A DNA stretch of 64,000 nucleotides from Sphingobium sp. EM0848. Its GTDB lineage: Bacteria > Pseudomonadota > Alphaproteobacteria > Sphingomonadales > Sphingomonadaceae. The stretch lies in contig NZ_JABXWB010000005.1 in NCBI RefSeq assembly GCF_013375555.1, forward strand, positions 1,762,001 to 1,826,000, read 5' to 3'. Position 1 is the first letter of the stretch. Each line of letters starts with the position of its first letter. The position numbers were made by a program, and so were the translations under genes. The notes beneath the pieces were generated by a model. It worked only from the letters and a program-made list of their open reading frames with translations, ran no database searches and was not told the DNA's origin. This document shows, piece by piece, positions 1 through 7,673 of this stretch.

Positions 1-874
1 CGTGCAGGTTCGGGTCTGCCTTCGACGCCTTGCCGGTATTGGTCGACACGCGGCTCTGCATGATCTCGATCGCGGCGTTGATCGCGTTCCGCGCGCCGCC
101 GAAGGCTGCGGACGACACCGAGCGGGTGAACAGCTGCGCCCAGGGCATGCGATAGAGTGGGCCGGTATTGGCTTCCTGCCCCGGATTCTTGCAGGCAAAA
201 CCATCAGCGGCGCGATGGGTGCGATGTTCGGGGACGAACACGCGCTCGACGAGGATGTCGAAGCTGCCGGTGCCCTGAAGGCCGAAAACGTCCCACGTCC
301 CTTCGATCACCTGATAGTCGGAGCGGGGAAGCAGGAAGGTGCGCATGTCGGGCGGACCGCCATCGGTGTCGAAGTTGATCGCACCCAGCAATACCCAGCC
401 GCAATGGGTCGATCCGGAGGAGAAGCCCCAGCGCCCGGACAGGTAGAATCCGCCCTCAACCTTCTCCACCTTGCCGACCGGCTGATAGGTGGACGACACC
501 AGCATGTCGGGATTATCGCCCCAGACTTCCTTCTGCGCCTCGTCATGGAACAGCGCCAGCTCATAGGGATGACAGCCCAGCACGCCGTAGATCCAGCCGG
601 TGGACATGCAGCCTTCCGCCAAAGCCTTCTGTACTTCGAAGAAGACATTGGGATGCATTTCATAGCCGCCGTAGCGCTTAGGCTGCAGAATGCGGAAGAA
701 ACCCGCCTCCTTCATTTCCTCCACGCTTTCCTTGGGCACGTCATGACCCAGGGTGCAGGCCCGCGCCCGTTCGCGCAGGATGGGAATCATGGCCTTCGCC
801 TTTGCGATCAGGCTTTCAGCTGACGGCACCCCTGCATCCGCCTCGCCGGACGGTCTTGCTATTGCCCCGGTCAT
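1..874 (-). CDS. hsaA: HsaA-like 3-HSA 4-hydroxylase, oxygenase component (3' end outside window)
   Basis: Reading the minus strand from the ATG at 874 gives an open frame that leaves the window at base 1 without a stop, about 291 residues. The protein has the acyl-CoA-dehydrogenase-like fold of class D flavin monooxygenases: an N-terminal helical part, the stretch STGWIYGVLGCHPYELALF near residues 85-105, and a beta-domain with SGRWGFSSGSTHCGW. The known HsaA, with flavin reductase HsaB, hydroxylates 3-HSA to the catechol 3,4-DHSA in steroid ring A cleavage. A GGAGAA ribosome site lies about 6 nt before the ATG. The divergent neighbour is the dioxygenase that would use its product. HsaB and HsaD are not in the window. 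Confidence 0.85.
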   Translation of the reverse strand, partial: MTGAIARPSGEADAGVPSAESLIAKAKAMIPILRERARACTLGHDVPKESVEEMKEAGFFRILQPKRYGGYEMHPNVFFEVQKALAEGCMSTGWIYGVLGCHPYELALFHDEAQKEVWGDNPDMLVSSTYQPVGKVEKVEGGFYLSGRWGFSSGSTHCGWVLLGAINFDTDGGPPDMRTFLLPRSDYQVIEGTWDVFGLQGTGSFDILVERVFVPEHRTHRAADGFACKNPGQEANTGPLYRMPWAQLFTRSVSSAAFGGARNAINAAIEIMQSRVSTNTGKASKADPNLH

Positions 875-925
875 TATCTTCTCCAATTCGGACGACTCAT
901 GTAAAATTCGCTATATGCGTAGCCG

Positions 926-954
926 ATATAATTTGTTATTACGCAAACTGTCAA
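926..954 (-). promoter_or_regulatory. Sigma-70-like promoter for hsaA
   Basis: On the minus strand there is a consensus -35 TTGACA (954-949), a 17-nt spacer and a -10 TTATAT (931-926), about 50 nt before the hsaA start. The 8-bp motif TTACGCAA lies inside the spacer (939-946), a position where a bound protein would block RNA polymerase. The promoter is seen directly; the repression is inferred. Confidence 0.7.
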
Positions 955-1090
955 GGCAAAGAGGGCTTGCGCATTTTGCTCGATGCTTATAGGCCGATCT
1001 GGAACGAATTGCCATAAGCGCGTTACGCAAAGCATATCGAAGCATCATATTCATGGAATGGGATGCATGGTATCGATAGGAATTGCGTAA
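939..1090. promoter_or_regulatory. Three TTACGCAA sites between divergent hsaA and hsaC
   Basis: The 8-mer TTACGCAA occurs at 939-946 (+), 1023-1030 (+) and 1083-1090 (reverse orientation) in the 294-nt gap between hsaA and hsaC. A related copy, TACGCAAACCGTCAA at 20233-20247, matches 940-954 at 14 of 15 bases. Repetition, placement inside promoter spacers and recurrence at the far end of the operon suggest a pathway regulator site. It does not resemble the actinobacterial KstR2 box as I remember it. No regulator gene is adjacent. Confidence 0.5.
1009..1038 (+). promoter_or_regulatory. Candidate promoter for the hsaC-ipd operon
   Basis: TTGCCA at 1009-1014 followed after 17-18 nt by GCATAT or CATATC (1032-1038) is an acceptable -35/-10 pair reading toward hsaC. 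The TTACGCAA site at 1023-1030 sits within its spacer, as in the divergent hsaA promoter. The match is weaker than that of the hsaA promoter. Confidence 0.4.
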
Positions 1091-1168
1091 GATGAGAAGC
1101 TTCTGGCAGCGACATCGGATTTCAAGGCTTATGCCGAGAACAAAGGACGAGAGGGCGAGGCGGCAGAA

Positions 1169-2083
1169 ATGGCAGTGATTTCGCTAGGCTATGTAATCGT
1201 GGAGACGCAGGATCTGGCGTCGTGGCAGGATTTTGCCTGCAATATCGCGGGGCTGATGGCTGCCCCTTCAGCACGGGAGGATGTGGCGCTGTTCCGCATG
1301 GACGATCGCCCCTATCGCCTGTGGGTGCAGAAGGGTGAACGCAATGCGTTCGTCGCACCGGGCTGGGAATGCGCGGATCGCGACTCCTTCGAATCAGTCA
1401 TTGCGAAACTCGAATCGGCAGGCCGTCCGGTGGAACGCGCTGGCGTCATGGAGGCCCGCGCGCGGCAGGTCTATGAACTGGCGCGCTCGTCGGACCCGGC
1501 GGGCAATCCGATGGAGGTCTTCTACGGCCGCTTTGTCGACTACGCCCCTTTCATTTCGCCCGCGGGCGTCAGCCGCTTCGTCACCGGAGACAATGGCGAC
1601 ATGGGCTTGGGCCATGTCGTGCTGACAGCACCCAATTTCGAAGAGGCCCACGCCTTCTACAAGGATGTCATGGGGTTCGGCGACACCGACCTTGGCCGTT
1701 TCTACCTGATGGGAGGCGGCCCGGACGATCCCGGTGTCGGTTTCGCCTTCCTCCACTGCAACGGACGGCATCACAGCCTTGCCCTCGGCCAGTTGCCCGA
1801 AAGCCCCAATGGCGCGGTGCACATGATGCTGGAAGTGGGTAGTCTGGAAGATGTCGGCCGTGCCTATGACCGCGTGCTCAAGAGCAAGGGGAAAGTGCCG
1901 CTTTCCGCGACGCTGGGACGTCATGTCAACGACAAGATGACGTCCTTCTACATGCAGACACCGAGCGGTTTCGACATTGAATATGGCTGGAACGGGTTGG
2001 TGATCGACCCCGCCAGCTGGGTGCCGACGACCAGTCTGTCGGTAAGCGATTGGGGCCACAAATGGGCTCATGAAAGTGAGTAA
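1169..2083 (+). CDS. hsaC: HsaC-like type I extradiol dioxygenase (3,4-DHSA dioxygenase)
   Basis: The 304-residue protein has two tandem VOC (glyoxalase/BphC) modules. By alignment from memory with BphC, the iron ligands are His149 (GLGHVVL), His218 (VHMMLEV) and Glu271 (FDIEYG), and His202, His252 and Tyr261 fill the second sphere. The size matches two-domain extradiol dioxygenases. Between hsaA and the ipd genes, the likely reaction is meta-cleavage of 3,4-DHSA to DSHA. The ATG at 1169 follows a GAGG about 9 nt upstream. Another BphC-type catechol substrate cannot be excluded by sequence alone. Confidence 0.88.
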   Translation: MAVISLGYVIVETQDLASWQDFACNIAGLMAAPSAREDVALFRMDDRPYRLWVQKGERNAFVAPGWECADRDSFESVIAKLESAGRPVERAGVMEARARQVYELARSSDPAGNPMEVFYGRFVDYAPFISPAGVSRFVTGDNGDMGLGHVVLTAPNFEEAHAFYKDVMGFGDTDLGRFYLMGGGPDDPGVGFAFLHCNGRHHSLALGQLPESPNGAVHMMLEVGSLEDVGRAYDRVLKSKGKVPLSATLGRHVNDKMTSFYMQTPSGFDIEYGWNGLVIDPASWVPTTSLSVSDWGHKWAHESE

Positions 2084-2084
2084 T

Positions 2085-2975
2085 ATGACGACAGCGACTT
2101 TGGACAAGCGGATGTCGGCGCGGGACGTGGTTGCGTCCTTGGCGGACGGCATGACGATCGGTATCGGAGGCTGGGGCCCGCGCCGCAAGCCGATGGCACT
2201 GGTGCGGGAAATCCTGCGTTCGGACCTCAAGGACCTGACCGTCGTCGCCTATGGCGGCGCCGATGTGGGCATGCTCTGCGCGGCGGGCAAGGTGAAGAAG
2301 CTCATCTTCGCTTTCGTCTCTCTCGACGCCATTCCGCTGGAACCCTGGTTCCGCAAGGCACGCGAAAGCGGCCAGATCGAGGTGCTCGAACTGGACGAAG
2401 GCATGTTCCAGTGGGGTCTGAAGGCCGCTGCCTTCGGCCTGCCCTTCCTGCCAACCCGCGTGGGCCTTGGCACTGATCTTGCCGAACTGGGTGGTCTCAA
2501 GACCGTGCAGTCGCCCTATGCGGACGCGGAAACGCTGGTCGCCATGCCCGCACTGAAGCTGGACGCGGCACTGATCCACGTCAACCGCAGCGACTGGCGC
2601 GGCAATGTCCATCTGTTCGGCGCCGACACCTATTATGACGAATGGTTCGCGAAGGCCGCTGCCAGGACCTATGTATCCACCGAGGAACTGGTCGACCGGA
2701 TGGAAGACCATTATCCGGACGAGGCGCAGCACAACGTGTTCGAACGCTGCTTTGTGAGCGGCGTCGTCAACATGCCCTGCGGCGCGCATCCCAGCTCCAT
2801 GCCGCCAGCCTATGGCTGGGACATGAAGGCGTTCAAGGCCTATGCCGACGCGGCACGGGAACCGGGCGACTGGGCGGCCGTGGCCGACCGTTTCGTCGGC
2901 GCGACCGAGGAAGCCTATCTGGAAAGCATTGGCGGAAAGGAGGCGGTGGCGGCTCTTCCGCTCCCGATATTCTGA
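2085..2975 (+). CDS. ipdA: IpdA, alpha subunit of COCHEA-CoA hydrolase (CoA-transferase fold)
   Basis: The 296-residue protein belongs to the class I CoA-transferase alpha family, with TIGIGGWGPRRKPMA near residues 24-38 and LELDEGM near residues 101-107; the Glu at about 105 lies where IpdA has its essential acid. In Mycobacterium and Rhodococcus, IpdAB hydrolyses the last steroid ring of COCHEA-CoA rather than transferring CoA. I chose ATG 2085, which has GTGAG just upstream; the in-frame ATG at 2070 would overlap hsaC and add five residues. It overlaps ipdB by one base, which fits an obligate heteromer. Confidence 0.88.
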   Translation: MTTATLDKRMSARDVVASLADGMTIGIGGWGPRRKPMALVREILRSDLKDLTVVAYGGADVGMLCAAGKVKKLIFAFVSLDAIPLEPWFRKARESGQIEVLELDEGMFQWGLKAAAFGLPFLPTRVGLGTDLAELGGLKTVQSPYADAETLVAMPALKLDAALIHVNRSDWRGNVHLFGADTYYDEWFAKAAARTYVSTEELVDRMEDHYPDEAQHNVFERCFVSGVVNMPCGAHPSSMPPAYGWDMKAFKAYADAAREPGDWAAVADRFVGATEEAYLESIGGKEAVAALPLPIF

Positions 2976-3763
2976 TGACTGAACTATCTCTCGCAGAACT
3001 CTGCATCTTCGCCTGTTCGGAGGCTTTCCGCAACAATGGCGAAATCATTGCCACCGGCGTCGGCCCTGTGCCGCGCCTGGCCGCGAGCCTCGCCAAGCTG
3101 ACCCACAGCCCGGAACTGATGATGACCGATGGCGAAGCCTATCTGGTCGAGCAGCCGGTGCCGTTGGGACCGCGCGGCTATGACGACCGCAAGGCAGCGG
3201 GCTACCTGCCCTTCTCGCGCTTTTTCGACAGCGCGGTGTGGACCGGTCGCCGCCATGCCATGGTGACGCCGACCCAGCTCGACCGCTTCGGCCAGATCAA
3301 CCTCAGCTATCTGGGCGGCACCTACGACAAGCCCAAAACGCAGATGCTGGGCGTGCGCGGCTTTCCGGGCAACACCATCTATCACACCAACAGCTTCTTC
3401 TTCCCGGCGCATACGGCGCGGACCTTTGTGGCGGGTGAGGTCGACATGGTGTCGGGCGTGGGCTATAATCCGGCCAAGCGGGTTCCGGGCGGCAATTATT
3501 CGGGCGTCGACCTGCGCGTGATCGTCACCAACCTGTGCGTTATGGATTTCGGCGGCAAGGACAATGCGATCCGCGTCGTGTCCCTGCATCCGGGCGTCAC
3601 CTTCGAGGAAGTGCAGGAAGCGACCGGCTTCCCGCTGGAGAAGGGCGACATTGTCGAGACCCCGCTGCCGGGCGCAGAGGCGCTGGACATCATCGCCAGC
3701 CTCGACCCGCACAATATCCGTGCATCCGTCATCAAGGACAATCCGCCTGCAAGGAGGGCATGA
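2975..3763 (+). CDS. ipdB: IpdB, beta subunit of COCHEA-CoA hydrolase
   Basis: The 262-residue CoA-transferase beta-type protein starts at the ATG inside a TGATG overlap with ipdA. A longer open frame extends upstream to 2642, but that part is out of frame with the family and lies wholly inside ipdA. Conserved stretches include IIATGVGPVPRLAASLAK near residue 25 and MTDGEAYLVEQPVPLG near residue 50. With IpdA it forms the hydrolase opening ring C in the HIP pathway. Its stop overlaps the start of the next gene by 4 nt. Confidence 0.88.
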   Translation: MTELSLAELCIFACSEAFRNNGEIIATGVGPVPRLAASLAKLTHSPELMMTDGEAYLVEQPVPLGPRGYDDRKAAGYLPFSRFFDSAVWTGRRHAMVTPTQLDRFGQINLSYLGGTYDKPKTQMLGVRGFPGNTIYHTNSFFFPAHTARTFVAGEVDMVSGVGYNPAKRVPGGNYSGVDLRVIVTNLCVMDFGGKDNAIRVVSLHPGVTFEEVQEATGFPLEKGDIVETPLPGAEALDIIASLDPHNIRASVIKDNPPARRA

Positions 3764-4668
3764 TGAACGAAGCCGATCGCCTGGTCGAACCGCAGAAGGT
3801 CGACATCGTCTACGAAACCGACCAGCCGGTCACCTATGAGGTGATCGACAATGTCGCATGGATCATGCTGAACCGGCCGGGCTTCAACAATGCCCAGAAC
3901 GGGCAGATGACCTATGCGCTGGATGACGCCTTCATCCGGGCGACGAACGACGATGACGTCCGCTGCATCGTACTGGGCGGGAACGGCAAGCATTTCTCCG
4001 CCGGCCATGACATCGGCACGCCGGGACGCGATCTGCACAAGCAGTTCGAGAACCGGCTGATGGTGCCGACCCATGTCAACAAGCCGGCGGCGGAACTGCT
4101 CTACACGCGTGAGAAAGAGCAATATGTCGGCATGTGCCGGCGCTGGCGCGATGTCGCCAAGCCAACCATCGCCATGGTGCAAGGCGCCTGCGTCGCAGGC
4201 GGGCTGATGCTCGCATGGGTGTGCGACCTCATCGTCGCGTCTGACGATGCGTTCTTTCAGGACCCGGTCAACCGCATGGGCATTCCGGGCGTCGAATATT
4301 TCGCCCACGCCTATGAGCTCCCACCACGCATCGCCAAGGAGTTCCTGCTGCTGGGCGAGCGCATGAGCGCCCAGCGCGCCGAGCAGTTCGGAATGGTGAA
4401 CAAGGTCGTGTCGCGCGAGACACTACGCGAGACTGTCGCGGCGATGGCGGCCAAGCTGGTCGCGCAACCGCGCCTTGGCAACTGGCTGACCAAGCAGGCG
4501 GTCAACCATGTCGAGGAACTGATGGGCAAACGCAATGCGATGGAGGCGGTCTATCACATGCACCATTTCGCCCATGCCCAGAATGACCTGACGCAGGGCA
4601 ACAGCATCGCGGGCCTCGATGCCAAGGCGATGGCGGCCGCAAACAAGAAAGAGGCAGGCGAAGGCTGA
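3760..4668 (+). CDS. Enoyl-CoA hydratase/isomerase family protein (extra crotonase)
   Basis: The 302-residue crotonase-fold protein is longer than the usual 250-260 residues because of an N-terminal extension and an insert after the first oxyanion-hole segment (HFSAGHDI). The second oxyanion segment is GACVAGG. Where canonical hydratases have the catalytic PE (as in QPEINLG), this protein reads DPVNRMG, so one of the two usual glutamates is absent. It lies between ipdB and ipdC with 4-nt and 1-nt overlaps. A hydratase or hydrolase acting on a HIP-derived CoA ester is plausible. It is not EchA20, which is encoded separately at 5768. Confidence 0.8.
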   Translation: MMNEADRLVEPQKVDIVYETDQPVTYEVIDNVAWIMLNRPGFNNAQNGQMTYALDDAFIRATNDDDVRCIVLGGNGKHFSAGHDIGTPGRDLHKQFENRLMVPTHVNKPAAELLYTREKEQYVGMCRRWRDVAKPTIAMVQGACVAGGLMLAWVCDLIVASDDAFFQDPVNRMGIPGVEYFAHAYELPPRIAKEFLLLGERMSAQRAEQFGMVNKVVSRETLRETVAAMAAKLVAQPRLGNWLTKQAVNHVEELMGKRNAMEAVYHMHHFAHAQNDLTQGNSIAGLDAKAMAAANKKEAGEG

Positions 4669-5756
4669 TGGGCGACCCGCTGCACACGATCATGACCGAG
4701 CGGCTGGGCTGCCGCTGGCCGATCATCCAGACCGCCATGGGATGGGTGGCCGAACCCTCGCTCGTCATCGGTTCCAGCAATGCCGGAGCCTTTGGCTTCC
4801 TCGGCGCGGCTGTGATGACGCCTGATGAGGCGCGGGAGAAGATCTTGACGGTGCGGCGCGGGACCGACCGGCCCTTCGGCGTCAACTTCCACATGTTCCA
4901 GCCCGGCGCCGACCAGATTGTCGAGCTGATCCTTGCCAACAAGGATCAGGTGCGCGCCGTCAGCTTTGGCCGCGGGCCGAACGCCAAGATGATCGCGCGC
5001 TTCAAGGATGCGGGCATTCTCTGCGTGCCGACCGTGGGCGCGGTCAAGCATGCGCAGAAAATGGTCGAACTCGGCGTCGACATGGTCAACGTGCAGGGCG
5101 GTGAAGGCGGCGGCCATACCGGATCGGTGCCGACCACTGTGCTGCTGCCGCAGGTGCTGGACGCGGTGAAGGTGCCGGTGATCGCCAGCGGAGGCTTTGC
5201 CGACGGACGAGGCCTTGCGGCGGCGCTGGCCTATGGTGCGGTGGGTATCGCCATGGGCACACGTTTCCTGCTGACCAAGGAAAGCCCGGTGCCCGACAGT
5301 GCCAAGGCGGAATATCTGAAGGCCAGCACGGATCGCATCATCGTCACCACCAAGCTGGACGGGATTCCGCAGCGGATGATCGCCACGAAGCTGATGGACC
5401 GGATCGAAAAGTCCGGCAAGCTCGGCATGTGGTTGCGCGCCATCGAGGCCAGCATGGCGATGAAGAAGCAGACCGGCGCAAGCTGGCTGGGCCTCATCCA
5501 GTCGGCCCGCGGCATGACGGCCCATGGCGCAATGCCGCTCAAACAGGCGATGATGGCCGCGACCATGCCGATGCTGATCCAGAAGGCGGTGGTCGACGGC
5601 GATATCGAATATGGCGTGATGGCGACGGGCGTGGTCGGCGGGCGCATCAACGAAATTCCAAGCTGCCAGCAACTGGTCGACCGCATTGTGGAGGAGGCGC
5701 ATGAGCGTCTGGCCGCACTCGCCACGCTGGGCCGCGAAACCGCCCCGGCGGTCTGA
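4668..5756 (+). CDS. ipdC: IpdC, nitronate-monooxygenase-family flavin oxidoreductase
   Basis: The 362-residue protein has the FMN-binding TIM barrel of the nitronate monooxygenase family: VQGGEGGGHTG at about residues 142-152, ASGGFADGRG at 173-182 and MGTRF at 196-200. In actinobacterial CD-ring degradation IpdC is needed to make HIEC-CoA, the substrate of EchA20, probably by introducing a ring double bond. The start overlaps the upstream crotonase stop (TGATG). Its place between ipdB and echA20 supports IpdC over a detoxifying nitronate monooxygenase. Confidence 0.85.
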   Translation: MGDPLHTIMTERLGCRWPIIQTAMGWVAEPSLVIGSSNAGAFGFLGAAVMTPDEAREKILTVRRGTDRPFGVNFHMFQPGADQIVELILANKDQVRAVSFGRGPNAKMIARFKDAGILCVPTVGAVKHAQKMVELGVDMVNVQGGEGGGHTGSVPTTVLLPQVLDAVKVPVIASGGFADGRGLAAALAYGAVGIAMGTRFLLTKESPVPDSAKAEYLKASTDRIIVTTKLDGIPQRMIATKLMDRIEKSGKLGMWLRAIEASMAMKKQTGASWLGLIQSARGMTAHGAMPLKQAMMAATMPMLIQKAVVDGDIEYGVMATGVVGGRINEIPSCQQLVDRIVEEAHERLAALATLGRETAPAV

Positions 5757-5767
5757 GGAGATAAAAG

Positions 5768-6517
5768 ATGCCGATTACTTGCACTATCCAGGACCGGGTC
5801 GCGGAAATCGTCTTTGACGTGCCGCCGGTCAACGCCTTTGACAGTGAAACCTGGAACAGCCTGCCCAGGATCATCAGCGAGGCGGCGCGCAACGAGGACG
5901 TTCACTGCATCCTGATCCGTGCCGAAGGGCGCGGTTTCTGCGGTGGTGTCGACATCAAGGAGATGCAGGCTCATCCCGAGCGCATCCCTTACCTCAATCG
6001 TGGCAATTACCTGACCTTCAAGGCGATCCACGAGGCCGAGATCCCGGTCGTGGTCGCGGTCCACAAATTCGTGATCGGCGGCGGCATCGGCATTTGCGGC
6101 GCGTCCGACACGATCATCGCGGCGGACGATGCCTTCTTCGCGCTGCCGGAAATCGATCGCGGCGCGATGGGCGGGGCGAGCCACATGTCGCGCATGCTGC
6201 CACTGCACAAGGTCCGCGCAGCCTTCTTCACCGGCGGCAATATCCCCGCGCAGGAAGCCTATCGTCTCGGCGCGGTCGAGAAGGTCGTGGCCCGTGCCGA
6301 TCTCGAAACCGAAGCCCGCGCCTTTGCCGCGCTGGTCGCGTCCAAGTCGCGAAAGGCGCTGGTGATCGCCAAGGAAGCGCTCAATGGCCTCGAAGCCCGC
6401 GACGTCGATCGCGGCTATCGCTGGGAACAGGGCTTCACCCTCGAAATGTACATGCATGAGGACAGCCAGAAGGCGCGCGACGCCTTTGTGGAAACCGGCA
6501 AGGCAGCGAAATTCTGA
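5768..6517 (+). CDS. echA20: EchA20-like HIEC-CoA hydrolase (crotonase fold)
   Basis: The 249-residue protein closely follows the EchA20 pattern as I remember it: an MPIT start, AEGRGFCGGVDIKEMQ near residues 52-67, VIGGGIGICGASD near 102-114, LPEIDRGAMGGASHMSR, and a C-terminal YRWEQGFTLEM. EchA20 hydrolyses ring D of HIEC-CoA, giving COCHEA-CoA for IpdAB. An AGGAG site lies 7 nt before the ATG. It overlaps the following acyl-CoA dehydrogenase by one base. Confidence 0.87.
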   Translation: MPITCTIQDRVAEIVFDVPPVNAFDSETWNSLPRIISEAARNEDVHCILIRAEGRGFCGGVDIKEMQAHPERIPYLNRGNYLTFKAIHEAEIPVVVAVHKFVIGGGIGICGASDTIIAADDAFFALPEIDRGAMGGASHMSRMLPLHKVRAAFFTGGNIPAQEAYRLGAVEKVVARADLETEARAFAALVASKSRKALVIAKEALNGLEARDVDRGYRWEQGFTLEMYMHEDSQKARDAFVETGKAAKF

Positions 6518-7662
6518 TGGACCTGACTTACACTCCCGAGCAGCAGGCGTTCCGGGCTGAGGTGCGCGCATGGCTGGAAGCCCATGTACCCGAGGCGCCG
6601 CTGGAACATTATGACGCCACACGTGAGGGCTTTGAGGCCCATCGTGAATGGGAAAAGACGCTGAAGACCGGCGATTGGGGCATGGTGACATGGCCCAAGG
6701 AATATGGTGGACGCGGCCTTGACCTGATCCAGTGGCTGATCTTCGAGGAGGAATATTATCGCGCCGGGGCACCCGGCCGCGTCAACCAGAACGGCATCTT
6801 CCTGCTCGGCCCCACGCTGATCGAGTTCGGTACGCATGAGCAGAAGCAGCGCTTCCTGCCCCCCATGGCGAGCGGCGAGGAAATCTGGGCGCAGGCATGG
6901 TCCGAGCCACAGGCGGGGTCCGACCTTGCCGGGGTACGCTCAACCTGCGTGCTGGAGGGCGACGACTATGTACTGAACGGCCACAAGATCTGGTCATCGC
7001 GCGCCGTGTTCGCGGACTGGGCCTTTGGCCTGTTCCGCACGCCGGGGACGGAACGGCACAAGGGGATGAGCCTCATCTTCTTCCCGCTCAATGCGCCGGG
7101 CGTGACGGTGAACGCGATCAAGAAGATCAACGGCCATGTCGGCTTTGCGGAAATCTTCCTGGAGAATGTGCGCGTCCCTGCCTTCAACCGTCTGGGTGAC
7201 GAAGGTCAGGGCTGGCATATCTGCATGGCGACCGCCGGTTTCGAGCGTGGCCTCATGCTACGCTCCCCTGCCCGTTATCAGGTTGCCGCAGCCAAGCTGG
7301 CGCAGCTGTGGCGGGCTAACAAGGAAACGGCCGATCCGATTCTGGAAGCCGATGTGGTGCGTGCGCACATGAACGCGGATGCCTATGCGCTTTCCATCTA
7401 CCAGACCGCCTCGCGGCTGATGGCGGGCGCCAAGATCGGGCCTGAAGCCAGCACCAACAAGATTTTCTGGTCGGAGATGGATATCGATCTGCACCAGACC
7501 GCGCTCTCGATCCTGGGATCGGAGGCGGAGCTGATCCCGCCGCCGGGCACGCACGACTGGCTGGACGATTATATCTTCTCGCTCGCCGGGCCGATTTATG
7601 CCGGATCGAACGAGATCCAGCGCAACATCATTGCCGAGCGCATGCTCGGCCTGCCGCGCTAA
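6517..7662 (+). CDS. Acyl-CoA dehydrogenase, FadE31-like
   Basis: The 381-residue full-length acyl-CoA dehydrogenase has WAQAWSEPQAGSDLAG near residues 128-143, an FAD/substrate loop of the NGHKIWSSRA type, and a C-terminal SLAGPIYAGSNEIQRN. The usual catalytic YEG(T/S) is YAG here, so the base must come from elsewhere or from a partner. The pattern resembles actinobacterial FadE31, which acts late in CD-ring catabolism. It is followed 11 nt later by a shorter acyl-CoA dehydrogenase, the usual arrangement of alpha2beta2 steroid acyl-CoA dehydrogenases. Confidence 0.82.
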   Translation: MDLTYTPEQQAFRAEVRAWLEAHVPEAPLEHYDATREGFEAHREWEKTLKTGDWGMVTWPKEYGGRGLDLIQWLIFEEEYYRAGAPGRVNQNGIFLLGPTLIEFGTHEQKQRFLPPMASGEEIWAQAWSEPQAGSDLAGVRSTCVLEGDDYVLNGHKIWSSRAVFADWAFGLFRTPGTERHKGMSLIFFPLNAPGVTVNAIKKINGHVGFAEIFLENVRVPAFNRLGDEGQGWHICMATAGFERGLMLRSPARYQVAAAKLAQLWRANKETADPILEADVVRAHMNADAYALSIYQTASRLMAGAKIGPEASTNKIFWSEMDIDLHQTALSILGSEAELIPPPGTHDWLDDYIFSLAGPIYAGSNEIQRNIIAERMLGLPR

Positions 7663-7673
7663 GGAGGGCGGAC

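Noticed and set aside
2..823. Long plus-strand open frame of 273 codons at the left end
   Set aside because: It is antisense to hsaA, whose conserved flavin-monooxygenase sequence is clear on the minus strand; the plus-strand product shows no family pattern.
939..1090. TTACGCAA sites as KstR/KstR2 boxes
   Set aside because: The known actinobacterial boxes are longer dyads with different bases; here the sites are single 8-mers.
2642..2974. Apparent N-terminal extension of IpdB
   Set aside because: This part lies inside ipdA in another frame. The family start MTELSL at 2975, with a TGATG overlap, fits length and operon style.
5231..6772. 513-codon minus-strand frame
   Set aside because: It is antisense to ipdC and echA20, both well supported; the composition is typical of a shadow frame.
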